Shown here: one piece after another, positions 12,508 through 18,896 of the stretch
How the letters are laid out: every line of letters begins with the position of its first letter
How positions within the stretch are numbered: position 1 is the stretch's first letter
The notes under the pieces: model-generated
Told to the model about the DNA's origin: nothing
What the model saw: the letters and a program-made list of their open reading frames with translations, nothing else
Database searches by the model: none
IMG/VR virus record: IMGVR_UViG_3300009506_000146
Location: 1 to 28,813 of that record
Direction: 5' to 3' (one strand)
Length of the DNA stretch: 28,813 nt
Source: a virus
Translations under genes and position numbers: made by a program

Positions 12508-12909
12508 ATGAAAATCACATTAACAGGCATTACTCAAAACGAGTTCATCAAACGCGCTTATTTCTTGGCCTATCAGGCGGCGGGGCCAGAACAAGGCATG
12601 GGCGTCTTTCAACGTCGCAATGGTGCGACAGAAGACGAGATATACCATAACGTCTGCACAGGCGGCGATTATCTTTTTGGTGCGGCGGAAGAAGATAAGA
12701 CACAAGGTGAGACAGAGTTTTATGGCGACTACGTCTTTGGCCGCATGCTGAAACTTGGTATGAAGACTTACAAGGGTGATTCTGTTGTCTTCCTAAATGA
12801 TGATTGGAGGGAAGACTATCAGGCTTTCTGTACTAAATATCCTACTCCTAAAGAATTGGCGCAAGCTGTTGTTGATTCTCTGGGCAAGGGGTCATTCATA
12901 GCAACGTAA
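12508..12909 (+). CDS. Hypothetical protein (133 aa)
   Basis: A 133-residue acidic protein starting MKITLTGITQNEFIKRAYFL. The middle has GMGVFQRRNGATEDEIYHNV and GDYVFGRMLKLGMKTYKGD; the end is helical (TPKELAQAVVDSLGKGSF). No family recognised. No Shine-Dalgarno site (ACAATAAATATG). Its leader contains the candidate structured RNA and a T run, so expression may depend on read-through there. Confidence 0.6.
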   Translation: MKITLTGITQNEFIKRAYFLAYQAAGPEQGMGVFQRRNGATEDEIYHNVCTGGDYLFGAAEEDKTQGETEFYGDYVFGRMLKLGMKTYKGDSVVFLNDDWREDYQAFCTKYPTPKELAQAVVDSLGKGSFIAT

Positions 12910-12930
12910 TAAACGCGTAAGTTAGCCAAC

Positions 12931-13005
12931 GCAAGTCGTTGGCTATCAACGCTTTGCAAAAGTGGGCAGCACGCATTCATAACACCATGAGGGGCAGGCA
13001 CTTAG
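12931..13005 (+). repeat. Quadripartite intergenic element, copy 6
   Basis: GCAAGTCGTTGG, CTA, TCAACGCTTTGC, centre GTGGGCAGCACGC, ATAACACCATGA, then GCAGGCACTTAG inside a hairpin. It lies between convergent genes. Confidence 0.7.
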
Positions 13006-13015
13006 CCCGCCCCTC
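12989..13015. terminator. Bidirectional terminator between convergent genes
   Basis: GAGGGGC / GCCCCTC stem, 7 bp, with TTTT a few bases after it on the plus strand. Confidence 0.7.
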
Positions 13016-13031
13016 TGCTCTTTTGGTTTAC

Positions 13032-13481
13032 TTAGTGCTCGCTTGGCAAGTATGCCACGTTGACAATCTTGCCATTTCCCAGTTCGGTAGGACCTACCCA
13101 GATTTTAGCCTCGGGCAGGGTATCGAATGGAAAGTCAGTAGTGGCAATTTCCTGCAAGATAGCAGGGTTGCCGCTATCACGTTCACATAGCGCGTAAGCG
13201 CTTGGGTGTGGCTCCAGATGCATTGCCAACAGGTTTTTAAACCGTGGCGACGCGGCGGGGTCTGTGGGGTAAGGTCGGAGCGTCCAAAACTGCAAGTCCT
13301 TTAGCATGTCATCGTGGCTTGCAATGCCCTGATAACTGCCGATAAGGTCCAGCAGCCAATAGGCATCAGCGTTTTGCACAAGGTGCTTTACCCCGTCTGT
13401 ATAAACCAGCTTTGGGGAGTGTTGGTAATAGTGTTCGGTTCCAGTGAAACCGTCCAATCGAGTTAGAGCTTCTTTATTCAT
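13032..13481 (-). CDS. DUF6876-like protein, leaderless
   Basis: A 149-residue protein. The order LTRLDGFTGTEHYYQH, YTDGVKHLVQNADAYWLLDLI, DLQFWTLRPYP, IATTDFPFDTLPE and a final VAYLPSEH matches the DUF6876 pattern (FTGT-YR, TDG, AYWLLD, TDFP, LPSE). The family occurs in phages and mobile elements and its role is unknown. The promoter places +1 within three bases of the ATG. Confidence 0.7.
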   Translation of the reverse strand: MNKEALTRLDGFTGTEHYYQHSPKLVYTDGVKHLVQNADAYWLLDLIGSYQGIASHDDMLKDLQFWTLRPYPTDPAASPRFKNLLAMHLEPHPSAYALCERDSGNPAILQEIATTDFPFDTLPEAKIWVGPTELGNGKIVNVAYLPSEH

Positions 13482-13490
13482 AGCTACTAT

Positions 13491-13518
13491 ATCTTAACAC
13501 AGGGTTAGAAGTTGTCAA
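13491..13518 (-). promoter_or_regulatory. Near-leaderless promoter of the DUF6876 gene
   Basis: Minus strand TTGACA (13518-13513), 16 bases, TAAGAT (13496-13491), nine bases, ATG 13481. Confidence 0.7.
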
Positions 13519-13721
13519 AGGTTTCTTGCATATTCGCGCACTTTTTTTATGGCCCATTCTTGGCTATAGTCGGTAGTAACTTGAAAGCCCGCCTTAAGCC
13601 ATCCGTCTATCTCATCATTAATCCAGCAGCGGATTGCGGTTTCAGTGTCGTCACCTGTGGCAACTACACGATAAGCAACGTCGCGATAAATACCGTCCAA
13701 CGGATATCTGCCATTTCTCAT
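13515..13721 (-). CDS. Small protein (68 aa), leaderless
   Basis: A 68-residue protein starting MRNGRYPLDGIYRDVAYRVV, ending EWAIKKVREYARNL; two short parts, beta then helix. No family recognised. The promoter of the downstream gene begins inside its last codons (13513-13518), an economy also seen at 7306 and 11543. No terminator separates the two genes. Confidence 0.6.
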   Translation of the reverse strand: MRNGRYPLDGIYRDVAYRVVATGDDTETAIRCWINDEIDGWLKAGFQVTTDYSQEWAIKKVREYARNL

Positions 13722-13727
13722 AATAAC

Positions 13728-13755
13728 ATAATAACATCACCCTAGAGAAAAGCAA
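13728..13755 (-). promoter_or_regulatory. Promoter for a leaderless mRNA (13721 gene)
   Basis: Minus strand TTGCTT (13755-13750), 16 bases, TATTAT (13733-13728), six bases, ATG. Confidence 0.65.
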
Positions 13756-13763
13756 GAAATTTA

Positions 13764-13835
13764 TTCTGTTGATTATCAACGAGTTACAATTGCGCACAGC
13801 ACGCTTTAGTAACTACAACAGACTCAGGCACTTAC
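13764..13835 (+). repeat. Quadripartite intergenic element, copy 7
   Basis: ...CTGTTGA, TTA, TCAACGAGTTAC, centre GCGCACAGCACGC, GTAACTACAACA, GAC, TCAGGCACTTAC. Confidence 0.7.
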
Positions 13836-13848
13836 ACCTGAGTGTTGT
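13815..13848. terminator. Hairpin after the 13852 gene
   Basis: ACAACA-GACTCAGG pairs with CCTGAGT-GTTGT, a long imperfect stem directly after the minus-strand stop; its loop is half-site 4 of copy 7. Confidence 0.6.
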
Positions 13849-13851
13849 ATG

Positions 13852-14463
13852 TCAGATACCGTGGGCCTTATTAAAGTTCTCTGTTACTTGATTCAAGACC
13901 AAGAGACAACTTTGGCAGATTGTGCTAGGTGGCAAGTTCCAACCTAACATATGCCCGCCGCATTTGACGCAGTGAGAACCATCGCAACTATCATCATTAC
14001 ACTGCTTAGTTTCGGCGCGGCATTTGCGGAACTCTTCCTGCAATGTATCCTCTAATTGGTGTCGTAGCACCATGTAATGCGCCTCAATCCATGAAGGGGC
14101 CAGAGGATTAGGCGCTTCATATGCATAACCTTCACGTTCGCACCTTTCAATTTCAGCTTCATTCTCCATAACCTCCTCCAGAGAAGGCTGCTGAATTTCT
14201 TTGAACTCAGTATCATCAATCTCGCGGACCTCGCGCAAAGAATCGATGATGGCCAAGCATTCACTCTGATAGTTCACATTAGGCACGGAGAAACCATCGG
14301 GCGAAGTTGCAAAACCGGGGACGATACGTCCATTACTAAACGTGCGCCCATCCACGGTTTGCGCCACGATTTCAGAGTTAAATACAAACAAGGGTCCATC
14401 TTCACCGCCCACTTGATGCAGCGGGCCTTCCATCACCGTCCACCGTTTAACTTTATGTATCAT
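13852..14463 (-). CDS. Protein with C-terminal zinc-ribbon-like Cys cluster
   Basis: A 203-residue protein. ATG 14463 (MIHKVKRWTVMEG) is chosen from the promoter; a longer frame starts inside the -10 region. The N-terminal half is beta-like (GPLFVFNSEIVAQTVDGRTF), the middle is acidic and helical, and the C-terminal part has CNDDSCDGSHCVKCGGHM and, later, CQSC: a CxxC...CxxC pattern expected to bind zinc. The N-terminal part resembles phage proteins with W-V-GP...V-N, but I cannot assign a family. Confidence 0.6.
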   Translation of the reverse strand: MIHKVKRWTVMEGPLHQVGGEDGPLFVFNSEIVAQTVDGRTFSNGRIVPGFATSPDGFSVPNVNYQSECLAIIDSLREVREIDDTEFKEIQQPSLEEVMENEAEIERCEREGYAYEAPNPLAPSWIEAHYMVLRHQLEDTLQEEFRKCRAETKQCNDDSCDGSHCVKCGGHMLGWNLPPSTICQSCLLVLNQVTENFNKAHGI

Positions 14464-14471
14464 AGGAAAGC

Positions 14472-14500
14472 AAAATAGCATACTTATCAATAAATATCAA
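14472..14500 (-). promoter_or_regulatory. Near-leaderless promoter (14463 gene)
   Basis: Minus strand TTGATA (14500-14495), 17 bases, TGC-TATTTT (14477-14472), eight bases, ATG 14463. Confidence 0.7.
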
Positions 14501-14529
14501 GTGTGATTCTGAAGTTTTTATTCTCTGTT

Positions 14530-14604
14530 GTAAGTCATTGATGGCGAGGCAGTTGGGTTTGTGCGCAGCGCGAATTCATAAACGATTGAAGAGCAAGCAC
14601 TTGC
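14530..14604 (+). repeat. Quadripartite intergenic element, copy 8
   Basis: GTAAGTCATTGA, TGG, CGAGGCAGTTGG, centre GTGCGCAGCGCGA, ATAAACGATTGA, AGA, GCAAGCACTTGC; the last half-site makes a hairpin (GCAC / GTGC). Confidence 0.7.
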
Positions 14605-14622
14605 GTGCCTGCCCAGTTGTGA

Positions 14623-14826
14623 TTAAGTAATGCTTTGCAATCTTGCTCCAGCAAGGCGTTTGATGGCAGCTATCTGCGCGCCTAATGCCTCCATGTTATC
14701 GTTGAGGAACCCAAGATAGGTGTTTTGGCCCTTGTGAAGTTCAGCGGCCAATTCCGCTCTGTGGTTCTCTTCGTTCGAGAACTTATCCAGTAAGTAAATA
14801 AGCTTTTGATAGTCGTCTCTGTTCAT
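14623..14826 (-). CDS. Small helical protein (67 aa), leaderless
   Basis: A 67-residue all-helical protein starting MNRDDYQKLIYLLDKFSNEE, with heptad-like spacing of Leu and Ala (ELAAELHKGQ, MEALGAQIAAIKRLAGARL), which suggests a coiled coil or dimer. No family recognised. Single-gene unit between elements 8 and 9. Confidence 0.6.
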   Translation of the reverse strand: MNRDDYQKLIYLLDKFSNEENHRAELAAELHKGQNTYLGFLNDNMEALGAQIAAIKRLAGARLQSIT

Positions 14827-14832
14827 ATCTCT

Positions 14833-14860
14833 AAGATAGCATATTATGTGAAGTTAGCAA
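14833..14860 (-). promoter_or_regulatory. Promoter for a leaderless mRNA (14826 gene)
   Basis: Minus strand TTGCTA (14860-14855), 16 bases, TGC-TATCTT (14838-14833), six bases, ATG. Confidence 0.7.
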
Positions 14861-14870
14861 CATTTTTATT

Positions 14871-14940
14871 TCGTTGTCTACCAATGACTTAGGAAAGTGT
14901 GCAGAGCACTTATGTAAATCAGTAAAAGGCAGGCACTTGC
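14871..14940 (+). repeat. Quadripartite intergenic element, copy 9
   Basis: TCGTTGTC, CCAATGACTTAG, centre GTGTGCAGAGCAC, GTAAATCAGTAA, GCAGGCACTTGC. Confidence 0.7.
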
Positions 14941-14945
14941 CTGCC
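14928..14945. terminator. Compact hairpin after the 14953 gene
   Basis: GGCAGG-CACTTG-CCTGCC, seven bases after the minus-strand stop. Confidence 0.55.
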
Positions 14946-14952
14946 CGTACTG

Positions 14953-15297
14953 TTATGCGTTCTTGGTTACTGGTTTTTGCGCCGTGTAGTAATGCTTCAG
15001 GAGTTCGAGTCTAGCCGCCTTGTACTCCTTGTTTAACTGCCCAAGTTTTTCGCGCAGGGGGTTTGCGCCTGTCTCTGTTTCAGGGTCTAAGGCAACCCAT
15101 TCGCCAAAGAAGTCATAGGTAGTAGAGTTATCCAGCGTTTTGTTTCTGGATAAGTTGACCCCAATAGGTATCCCACGTTTGCGGGCATCTGGTACGCCAG
15201 CTTTGGTTAGCTGGTCTTTCAGCCAAAATCTCTGCCGCTCAAAGTCAACGTATGCGGCATCCAGTGTAGAGCCACTTGATATGTTAATGAATTTCAT
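14953..15297 (-). CDS. Hypothetical protein (114 aa), near-leaderless
   Basis: A 114-residue basic protein starting MKFINISSGSTLDAAYVDFE; the middle has KAGVPDARKRGIPIGVNLSRN and the end is a Lys-rich helix (REKLGQLNKEYKAARLELLK). No family recognised. ATG 15297 is chosen because it follows the -10 box by nine bases; the frame extends upstream into the promoter. Confidence 0.6.
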   Translation of the reverse strand: MKFINISSGSTLDAAYVDFERQRFWLKDQLTKAGVPDARKRGIPIGVNLSRNKTLDNSTTYDFFGEWVALDPETETGANPLREKLGQLNKEYKAARLELLKHYYTAQKPVTKNA

Positions 15298-15306
15298 AAC
15301 TATCTT

Positions 15307-15334
15307 AAGATAGCACAAGATACTAATATTGCAA
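15307..15334 (-). promoter_or_regulatory. Near-leaderless promoter (15297 gene)
   Basis: Minus strand TTGCAA (15334-15329), 16 bases, TGC-TATCTT (15312-15307), nine bases, ATG. TATCTTAAGATA forms a perfect palindrome across the -10 box. Confidence 0.7.
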
Positions 15335-15354
15335 GAACTTTTTTACATTTTTAT

Positions 15355-15425
15355 TTCGTTGTGTATCAACAACTTAGGAAAGCGCACAGCACGAATTCGT
15401 AAACAGCTATGGGGCAGGCCCTTGT
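15355..15425 (+). repeat. Quadripartite intergenic element, copy 10
   Basis: TTCGTTGTG, TA, TCAACAACTTAG, centre GCGCACAGCACGA, GTAAACAGCTAT, GCAGGCCCTTGT. Confidence 0.7.
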
Positions 15426-15440
15426 GGTTGCCCGCCCCAT
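15409..15440. terminator. Hairpin after the 15471 gene
   Basis: ATGGGGC-GG / CC-GCCCCAT imperfect stem, downstream of the minus-strand gene. Confidence 0.5.
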
Positions 15441-15470
15441 GCCGACTATGACCCTGAACCGAAAATGGAC

Positions 15471-15674
15471 TTACTCAGCCCTGCCAATGATATGACCATT
15501 GGCATAGACCCCGGTAATGAGTCGGCGCTCTTCGACCTCGATAGTAGCATAGGAGCCGTTCTCCTTCACGTACCTCTTGGCCTCACGTAAGGCGCTTTTA
15601 AAACTACCACGCCTTGCGATAACTTCACCAGCAGTTACAACCAAGAACCTGTCATCAGGACTATCAGTGCTCAT
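15471..15674 (-). CDS. Small protein (67 aa), coupled to 15671 gene
   Basis: A 67-residue protein starting MSTDSPDDRFLVVTAGEVIA, with ARRGSFKSALREAKRYVKEN and VEERRLITGVYANGHIIG: an alpha/beta small protein of unknown function. Its ATG overlaps the stop of the upstream gene (ATGA) and has AAAGGA upstream, so translation is coupled and Shine-Dalgarno-assisted. Confidence 0.6.
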   Translation of the reverse strand: MSTDSPDDRFLVVTAGEVIARRGSFKSALREAKRYVKENGSYATIEVEERRLITGVYANGHIIGRAE

Positions 15675-15886
15675 CGTATGATTCCTTTCTCTCTTAAGTG
15701 TTTCACGTATTGGTCATAGACCCGTTGTTTGTTGCCACGAAAACCCATCCGTTTAATCTGGGCATAAGCTGAAGGCCCATGGCATTTCATGCCTTTAAGT
15801 TCCAGCTTGAGCATGAATTTCAATCTAATCAAGCGAAAACCTTCGATTAAGTCAGGTGTATCCGCGACTGTAATTTGAGTTTTCAT
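15671..15886 (-). CDS. Small basic protein (71 aa)
   Basis: A 71-residue basic protein starting MKTQITVADTPDLIEGFRLI, followed by RLKFMLKLELKGMKCHGPSAYAQIKRMGF and a Lys/Arg-rich end. No family recognised, although the basic helices suggest nucleic-acid binding. First gene of a two-gene unit; the leader is about five bases, longer than at the strictly leaderless genes. Confidence 0.6.
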   Translation of the reverse strand: MKTQITVADTPDLIEGFRLIRLKFMLKLELKGMKCHGPSAYAQIKRMGFRGNKQRVYDQYVKHLREKGIIR

Positions 15887-15897
15887 TCTCTGCTAAC

Positions 15898-15925
15898 AAC
15901 ATACCACTTAGTAACTAGAAGTCAA
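15898..15925 (-). promoter_or_regulatory. Promoter of the 15886 gene
   Basis: Minus strand TTGACT (15925-15920), 16 bases, TATGTT (15903-15898), eleven bases, ATG. Confidence 0.65.
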
Positions 15926-15945
15926 CAAAAAGTTTACAATTTTAT

Positions 15946-16016
15946 TTCGTTGATTATCAAGGACTTATGATTGCGGACAGCACGCTTTCATAACCTAAAG
16001 AACGAGAGGCACTTGC
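15946..16016 (+). repeat. Quadripartite intergenic element, copy 11
   Basis: TTCGTTGA, TTA, TCAAGGACTTAT, centre GCGGACAGCACGC, ATAACCTAAAGA, AGAGGCACTTGC. A GAGAGG...CCCCTC-type stem follows to 16034 and probably ends the 16047 transcript. Confidence 0.7.
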
Positions 16017-16046
16017 GCGCCCCTCGCTCTCGACTATGGCACTAAC

Positions 16047-16562
16047 CTAATCCTTTGAGGCCAGTCGACCTTCGAACTTATGGTCCTTGTTGTCGAGGCC
16101 CACGCGCCATTCACCCAAACCCAAAGGTTCGCGAGTGATAGGAGCCACAAAGATGACATTCCGCTCGCCATCATAGACAGCAACCGACAGCACTTCTTCG
16201 CGCTCGCTGTAGTTTGCGATGCCTTGCTTCATGATTTGGTTGACGGTTTCTGTTGGATTCTTCTCCTTGGAAGCGTCTACCTTGGCAAACCATGCCTCAG
16301 TAATGAAGCACACCACAGGGTAAGTCTGCCGTAAGTGGCGCAGGCCCGCCGCCAACAGGTCTTTGTTCTCATAGACCTCCGCAGGTACGACATATGCGTC
16401 CAATTGTGCTCTGCCCTCCTTGTCCTTTATCTCAGGATTGGGCGCGAGACACAGGGGAGTGACCTTGCCCTCATTAAGGTTGAAGTTCTTGGCCGCGCCT
16501 TCGAGTGCAACCGTTGTCAGTTTTTGAGCCGATTCACTTAGAGTTTCGATAATATCTTTCAT
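16047..16562 (-). CDS. Hypothetical protein (171 aa)
   Basis: A 171-residue protein starting MKDIIETLSESAQKLTTVAL. The central part (VPAEVYENKDLLAAGLRHLR, YPVVCFITEAWFAKVD) and the later EEVLSVAVYDGERNVIFVAP with WRVGLDNKDHKFEGR form an alpha/beta domain. I do not recognise the family. A -10-like GGC-TATCTT lies two bases before the ATG but no -35 box fits, so the promoter is unclear. Confidence 0.6.
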   Translation of the reverse strand: MKDIIETLSESAQKLTTVALEGAAKNFNLNEGKVTPLCLAPNPEIKDKEGRAQLDAYVVPAEVYENKDLLAAGLRHLRQTYPVVCFITEAWFAKVDASKEKNPTETVNQIMKQGIANYSEREEVLSVAVYDGERNVIFVAPITREPLGLGEWRVGLDNKDHKFEGRLASKD

Positions 16563-16605
16563 ACAAGATAGCCTAACATACTTCTGATAAAAAACAAGAA
16601 ATTTA

Positions 16606-16677
16606 TTACGTTGATAGTCAACGGTTTAGGACTCCGCGCAGCACGCAAATGTAAGTATAAAAACAACAGGCGCTTAG
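16606..16677 (+). repeat. Quadripartite intergenic element, copy 12
   Basis: TTACGTTGA, TAG, TCAACGGTTTAG, centre CCGCGCAGCACGC, GTAAGTATAAAA, CAGGCGCTTAGG. Confidence 0.7.
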
Positions 16678-16697
16678 GTTCATGACTCCCAAGCGCC
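16669..16697 (-). terminator. Terminator-like hairpin
   Basis: GGCGCTT / AAGCGCC; read on the minus strand it is followed by TGTTGTTTTTA. Confidence 0.65.
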
Positions 16698-16741
16698 CAA
16701 AACAACTAGTAATTTTGGTGTTTTTTAGATTGACCTACGCT

Positions 16742-16849
16742 ACGGAGGCTTTGCTTGCTCCGTCATGTGGTCCTTATTGACCTTTATAAGTCCGCGTAAA
16801 CACCTAAACGCGGCTGATTGAGGTATGCTGTATAGTATCGGCGGCATAC
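16742..16849. ncRNA. Array of four hairpins, possible RNA
   Basis: ACGGAG / CTCCGT (16742-16763), GGTC / GACC (16769-16782), CCGCGT / ACGCGG (16792-16813) and GTATGC / GCATAC (16823-16849) lie in series in 108 bases without a gene. On the minus strand they follow the 16856 stop and precede the terminator at 16669-16697. They are either a structured 3' untranslated region or a separate RNA; no promoter was found. Confidence 0.35.
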
Positions 16850-16855
16850 GCAAAA

Positions 16856-17050
16856 TTATTGTAAAATAGCTGGTATCTTCGACGGTTTTATATCCATCTT
16901 AACTAACGCCAAATGAGCATTGGTATAGTTTTCTTCTGCCATTTGACTGGCGCGGGCATCTGTCAATATTCGATTGCGCCAAGCAAGTTCTATCATTTCT
17001 TTATTAAACTGATAAGTTTGCTGTATCAGGGTTATGTTCCCCGGTATCAT
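16856..17050 (-). CDS. Small helical protein (64 aa), near-leaderless
   Basis: A 64-residue helical protein starting MIPGNITLIQQTYQFNKEMI, continuing LAWRNRILTDARASQMAEEN. ATG 17050 is chosen over a start 13 codons upstream because that longer frame runs through the promoter. No family recognised. Confidence 0.6.
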   Translation of the reverse strand: MIPGNITLIQQTYQFNKEMIELAWRNRILTDARASQMAEENYTNAHLALVKMDIKPSKIPAILQ

Positions 17051-17058
17051 ACGCAATA

Positions 17059-17086
17059 AAGATAGCCTATTACCTAAAGATGTCAA
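17059..17086 (-). promoter_or_regulatory. Near-leaderless promoter (17050 gene)
   Basis: Minus strand TTGACA (17086-17081), 16 bases, GGC-TATCTT (17064-17059), eight bases, ATG. Confidence 0.75.
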
Positions 17087-17126
17087 CATAAATAGTGTTC
17101 TTTTCGATAAAAAGATACATTCTATT

Positions 17127-17198
17127 ATACGTTGATTATCAAGGGTTTACATAAGCGTGCAGCGCGAATTTGCAAAGAGTTGTAGTAGAAGCACTTGC
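17127..17198 (+). repeat. Quadripartite intergenic element, copy 13
   Basis: TACGTTGA, TTA, TCAAGGGTTTAC, centre GCGTGCAGCGCGA, GCAAAGAGTTGT, AGT, AGAAGCACTTGC. Confidence 0.7.
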
Positions 17199-17209
17199 GA
17201 GAGTAGCTG

Positions 17210-17446
17210 TCAATAGTTGTCTGGTATGTCGTAATACCCTTCTTCGCGGGCGTACGCCTCATAACCAGAATCAATGAGGCGGGCATTCCTATGTTCTGCG
17301 CTTTCCCCGCGCTTCTTGGTCTTGGGTATGCCTGTGACACAGGCTTTGCATTTGCCCTCGTGCGCACGCGCATACTTCTTCGAAGTGGAGCGCCCACAAT
17401 CCACGCAGGGTACCAGATACTGAGCAACCCAATGATGAGTCTTCAT
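17210..17446 (-). CDS. Conserved zinc-knuckle phage protein
   Basis: A 78-residue protein: CVDCGRSTSKKYARAHEGKCKAC (14-36), two CxxC pairs 16 residues apart, then NARLIDSGYEAYAREEGYYDIPD at the end. The whole pattern (CxxCGR-TS-KYA-AHEGKCK-C ... IDSG-AYAREEG-YDIPD) recurs in unrelated phages. A structural zinc site is expected; function unknown. The -10 box ends five bases before the ATG. Confidence 0.7.
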   Translation of the reverse strand: MKTHHWVAQYLVPCVDCGRSTSKKYARAHEGKCKACVTGIPKTKKRGESAEHRNARLIDSGYEAYAREEGYYDIPDNY

Positions 17447-17451
17447 GCCTT

Positions 17452-17480
17452 AATATACCATCTTATAAGTAATCTGTCAA
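17452..17480 (-). promoter_or_regulatory. Promoter for a leaderless mRNA (17446 gene)
   Basis: Minus strand TTGACA (17480-17475), 17 bases, TATATT (17457-17452), five bases, ATG. Confidence 0.75.
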
Positions 17481-17489
17481 GTAGTTAGA

Positions 17490-17561
17490 AATCGTTGATT
17501 ATCAACAACTTAGTAAAGTGTGCTGTGCGAAAGTGTAAACCCCTGAGTATCAACAACTTAC
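17490..17561 (+). repeat. Quadripartite intergenic element, copy 14
   Basis: ATCGTTGA, TTA, TCAACAACTTAG, centre GTGTGCTGTGCGA, GTAAACCCCTGA, GTA, TCAACAACTTAC. The centre repeats AAAGTGT directly instead of inverted, as in copy 16. Confidence 0.7.
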
Positions 17562-17588
17562 AACTTAGTGCAGTTCGTCACAAAGTTA

Positions 17589-17617
17589 TTGCATGTTACT
17601 TGCTCTGAGGGTAGGAT
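17589..17617 (+). promoter_or_regulatory. Near-leaderless promoter (17627 gene)
   Basis: TTGCAT (17589-17594), 17 bases, TAGGAT (17612-17617), nine bases, ATG. Confidence 0.65.
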
Positions 17618-17626
17618 TGGGACGTT

Positions 17627-17917
17627 ATGAAGACTATCCTACTTACTGTTATTCACGTAGCTGATAGGCCGTTTCACTACGCTGTTGAGTATCTGCACGG
17701 CACGCGGGTTGTTTGCGTGCTTCGTTCCAAACGCACTACTAAGGTGTTCATTGGTGTGTGTATTACGCTTGTGGGTAGCACTATGGCCACCCACCCTGTA
17801 GCTTTCGTCCCTCACTTCATTTGGGATGCTATAAGCTACACGTTGCATGGCTATGGGGCGTTGCCCATGATTAAGCTGTTTTGTCGCAAGCTGAATCTGG
17901 AGTCCATCGACGAGTAA
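17627..17917 (+). CDS. Small hydrophobic-core protein, paralogue 1
   Basis: A 96-residue protein about 70% identical to the 18590 gene with no gaps. Shared blocks: MKTILLT-IH, IGVCITLVGSTMATHP, PHFIWDAI-YTLHGYGA and NLES at the end. The hydrophobic stretch at 41-62 may enter the membrane; the region before it (VLRSKRTTK) is basic. No family recognised. The gene, its upstream element and its downstream terminator all have counterparts at 18590, so the whole cassette was duplicated. Confidence 0.65.
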   Translation: MKTILLTVIHVADRPFHYAVEYLHGTRVVCVLRSKRTTKVFIGVCITLVGSTMATHPVAFVPHFIWDAISYTLHGYGALPMIKLFCRKLNLESIDE

Positions 17918-17935
17918 GATTCCCATTCAACGCAC

Positions 17936-17964
17936 CCCGTCAAAATATCATTGACGGGATTTTT
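17936..17964 (+). terminator. Terminator, GTCAA...TTGAC type
   Basis: CCCGTCAA / TTGACGGG, 8-bp stem, then ATTTTTA. Confidence 0.75.
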
Positions 17965-17984
17965 AGCGCCCCAACATTACTTCT

Positions 17985-18059
17985 ATAAGTTATTGATTAT
18001 CAATGGTTTACGAATGTGGACAGCACGCTTTTGTAAGTCTTTGATACATAAGGACTTAG
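17985..18059 (+). repeat. Quadripartite intergenic element, copy 15
   Basis: ATAAGTTATTGA, TTA, TCAATGGTTTAC, centre GTGGACAGCACGC, GTAAGTCTTTGA, TAC, ATAAGGACTTAG. Confidence 0.75.
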
Positions 18060-18069
18060 AACTCTGTTG

Positions 18070-18098
18070 TTGACAAGTGATACTATGTAGATTATCCT
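18070..18098 (+). promoter_or_regulatory. Near-leaderless promoter (18108 gene)
   Basis: TTGACA (18070-18075), 17 bases, TATCCT (18093-18098), nine bases, ATG. Confidence 0.7.
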
Positions 18099-18107
18099 AT
18101 ACTTACT

Positions 18108-18374
18108 ATGACAACTTATGTGAGACAGACTCAAGAAATGACAGTGTGCGGACGTCCTATCGATATCGAAGCAGAGTTCGCAGTAACGGGCCATGACATC
18201 GAAGTCTCAGAGGGGCCATTCCCCACTGTGGCAGAGCAGCCCACTATGTGGGCGCTGGAGGAGCTTGTTATTGAGCACTTAGACGCCCTTAAGGTGTTTG
18301 ACCTGAACCGTGTCTATGAAGATGCGGCTGGCCAAGCTATAGACTACGCTACTGACTACTGTCAGGATAGATAA
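18108..18374 (+). CDS. Small acidic protein (88 aa)
   Basis: An 88-residue acidic protein starting MTTYVRQTQEMTVCGRPIDI: a beta-like front (EAEFAVTGHDIEVSEGPFPT) and a helical acidic end (ALEELVIEHLDALKVFDLNR). No family recognised. It sits as a separate unit, with its own promoter, element and terminator, between the two duplicated cassettes. Confidence 0.6.
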   Translation: MTTYVRQTQEMTVCGRPIDIEAEFAVTGHDIEVSEGPFPTVAEQPTMWALEELVIEHLDALKVFDLNRVYEDAAGQAIDYATDYCQDR

Positions 18375-18391
18375 TAACGCAAATACAAACA

Positions 18392-18418
18392 CCCCCGTTA
18401 AAATAACATTGACGGGGG
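18392..18418 (+). terminator. Terminator-like hairpin
   Basis: CCCCCGT / ACGGGGG around TAAAATAACATTG, related in sequence to the hairpins at 17936 and 18897; no T run follows. Confidence 0.6.
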
Positions 18419-18440
18419 AGACCTACCTATAAACACTTAC

Positions 18441-18515
18441 GTAAGTACTTGAGTATCAACAGTTTACGAAAGTGTGCTGTGCGAAAGTGTAAGTCCTTGT
18501 GCTGCAACAACTTAC
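18441..18515 (+). repeat. Quadripartite intergenic element, copy 16
   Basis: GTAAGTACTTGA, GTA, TCAACAGTTTAC, centre GTGTGCTGTGCGA, GTAAGTCCTTGT, GCTG, CAACAACTTAC. Confidence 0.75.
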
Positions 18516-18552
18516 ACGATTACAAAAAAAGTTACTTTTTATAACAAACATG

Positions 18553-18580
18553 TTGACTCTGGGGGTTGACATGTTAGACT
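18553..18580 (+). promoter_or_regulatory. Near-leaderless promoter (18590 gene)
   Basis: TTGACT (18553-18558), 16 bases, TAGACT (18575-18580), nine bases, ATG. A second TTGACA lies in the spacer. Confidence 0.65.
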
Positions 18581-18589
18581 AGGGTTACT

Positions 18590-18880
18590 ATGAAGACTAT
18601 CCTACTTACCTTCATCCACGAGTCTGAAATGCCCATCCATGCCCTTGTCGAGCGCCTTCATCGCACGCGCCTTGTGCGTATAGTGCGCAGCAAACGCGCC
18701 AGCAAGGTCTGTATAGGCGTCTGTATCACCTTGGTAGGTTCTACCATGGCAACCCATCCCATTGCGATGATACCGCATTTTATCTGGGATGCCATTGCTT
18801 ACACCTTGCACGGGTACGGGGCCATCCCTGTCATCAAGATATTCTGCGAGAAATTCAACCTCGAAAGCTTAGACGACTAA
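18590..18880 (+). CDS. Small hydrophobic-core protein, paralogue 2
   Basis: A 96-residue protein, paralogue of the 17627 gene. Conservation is highest in residues 42-57 (IGVCITLVGSTMATHP) and in PHFIWDAI-YTLHGYGA, and lowest in residues 11-31, so the hydrophobic core is under constraint. The codon choices differ (more G/C in third positions here), showing that the duplication is not recent. Function unknown. Confidence 0.65.
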   Translation: MKTILLTFIHESEMPIHALVERLHRTRLVRIVRSKRASKVCIGVCITLVGSTMATHPIAMIPHFIWDAIAYTLHGYGAIPVIKIFCEKFNLESLDD

Positions 18881-18896
18881 ACGCCCGCTTTGCACA

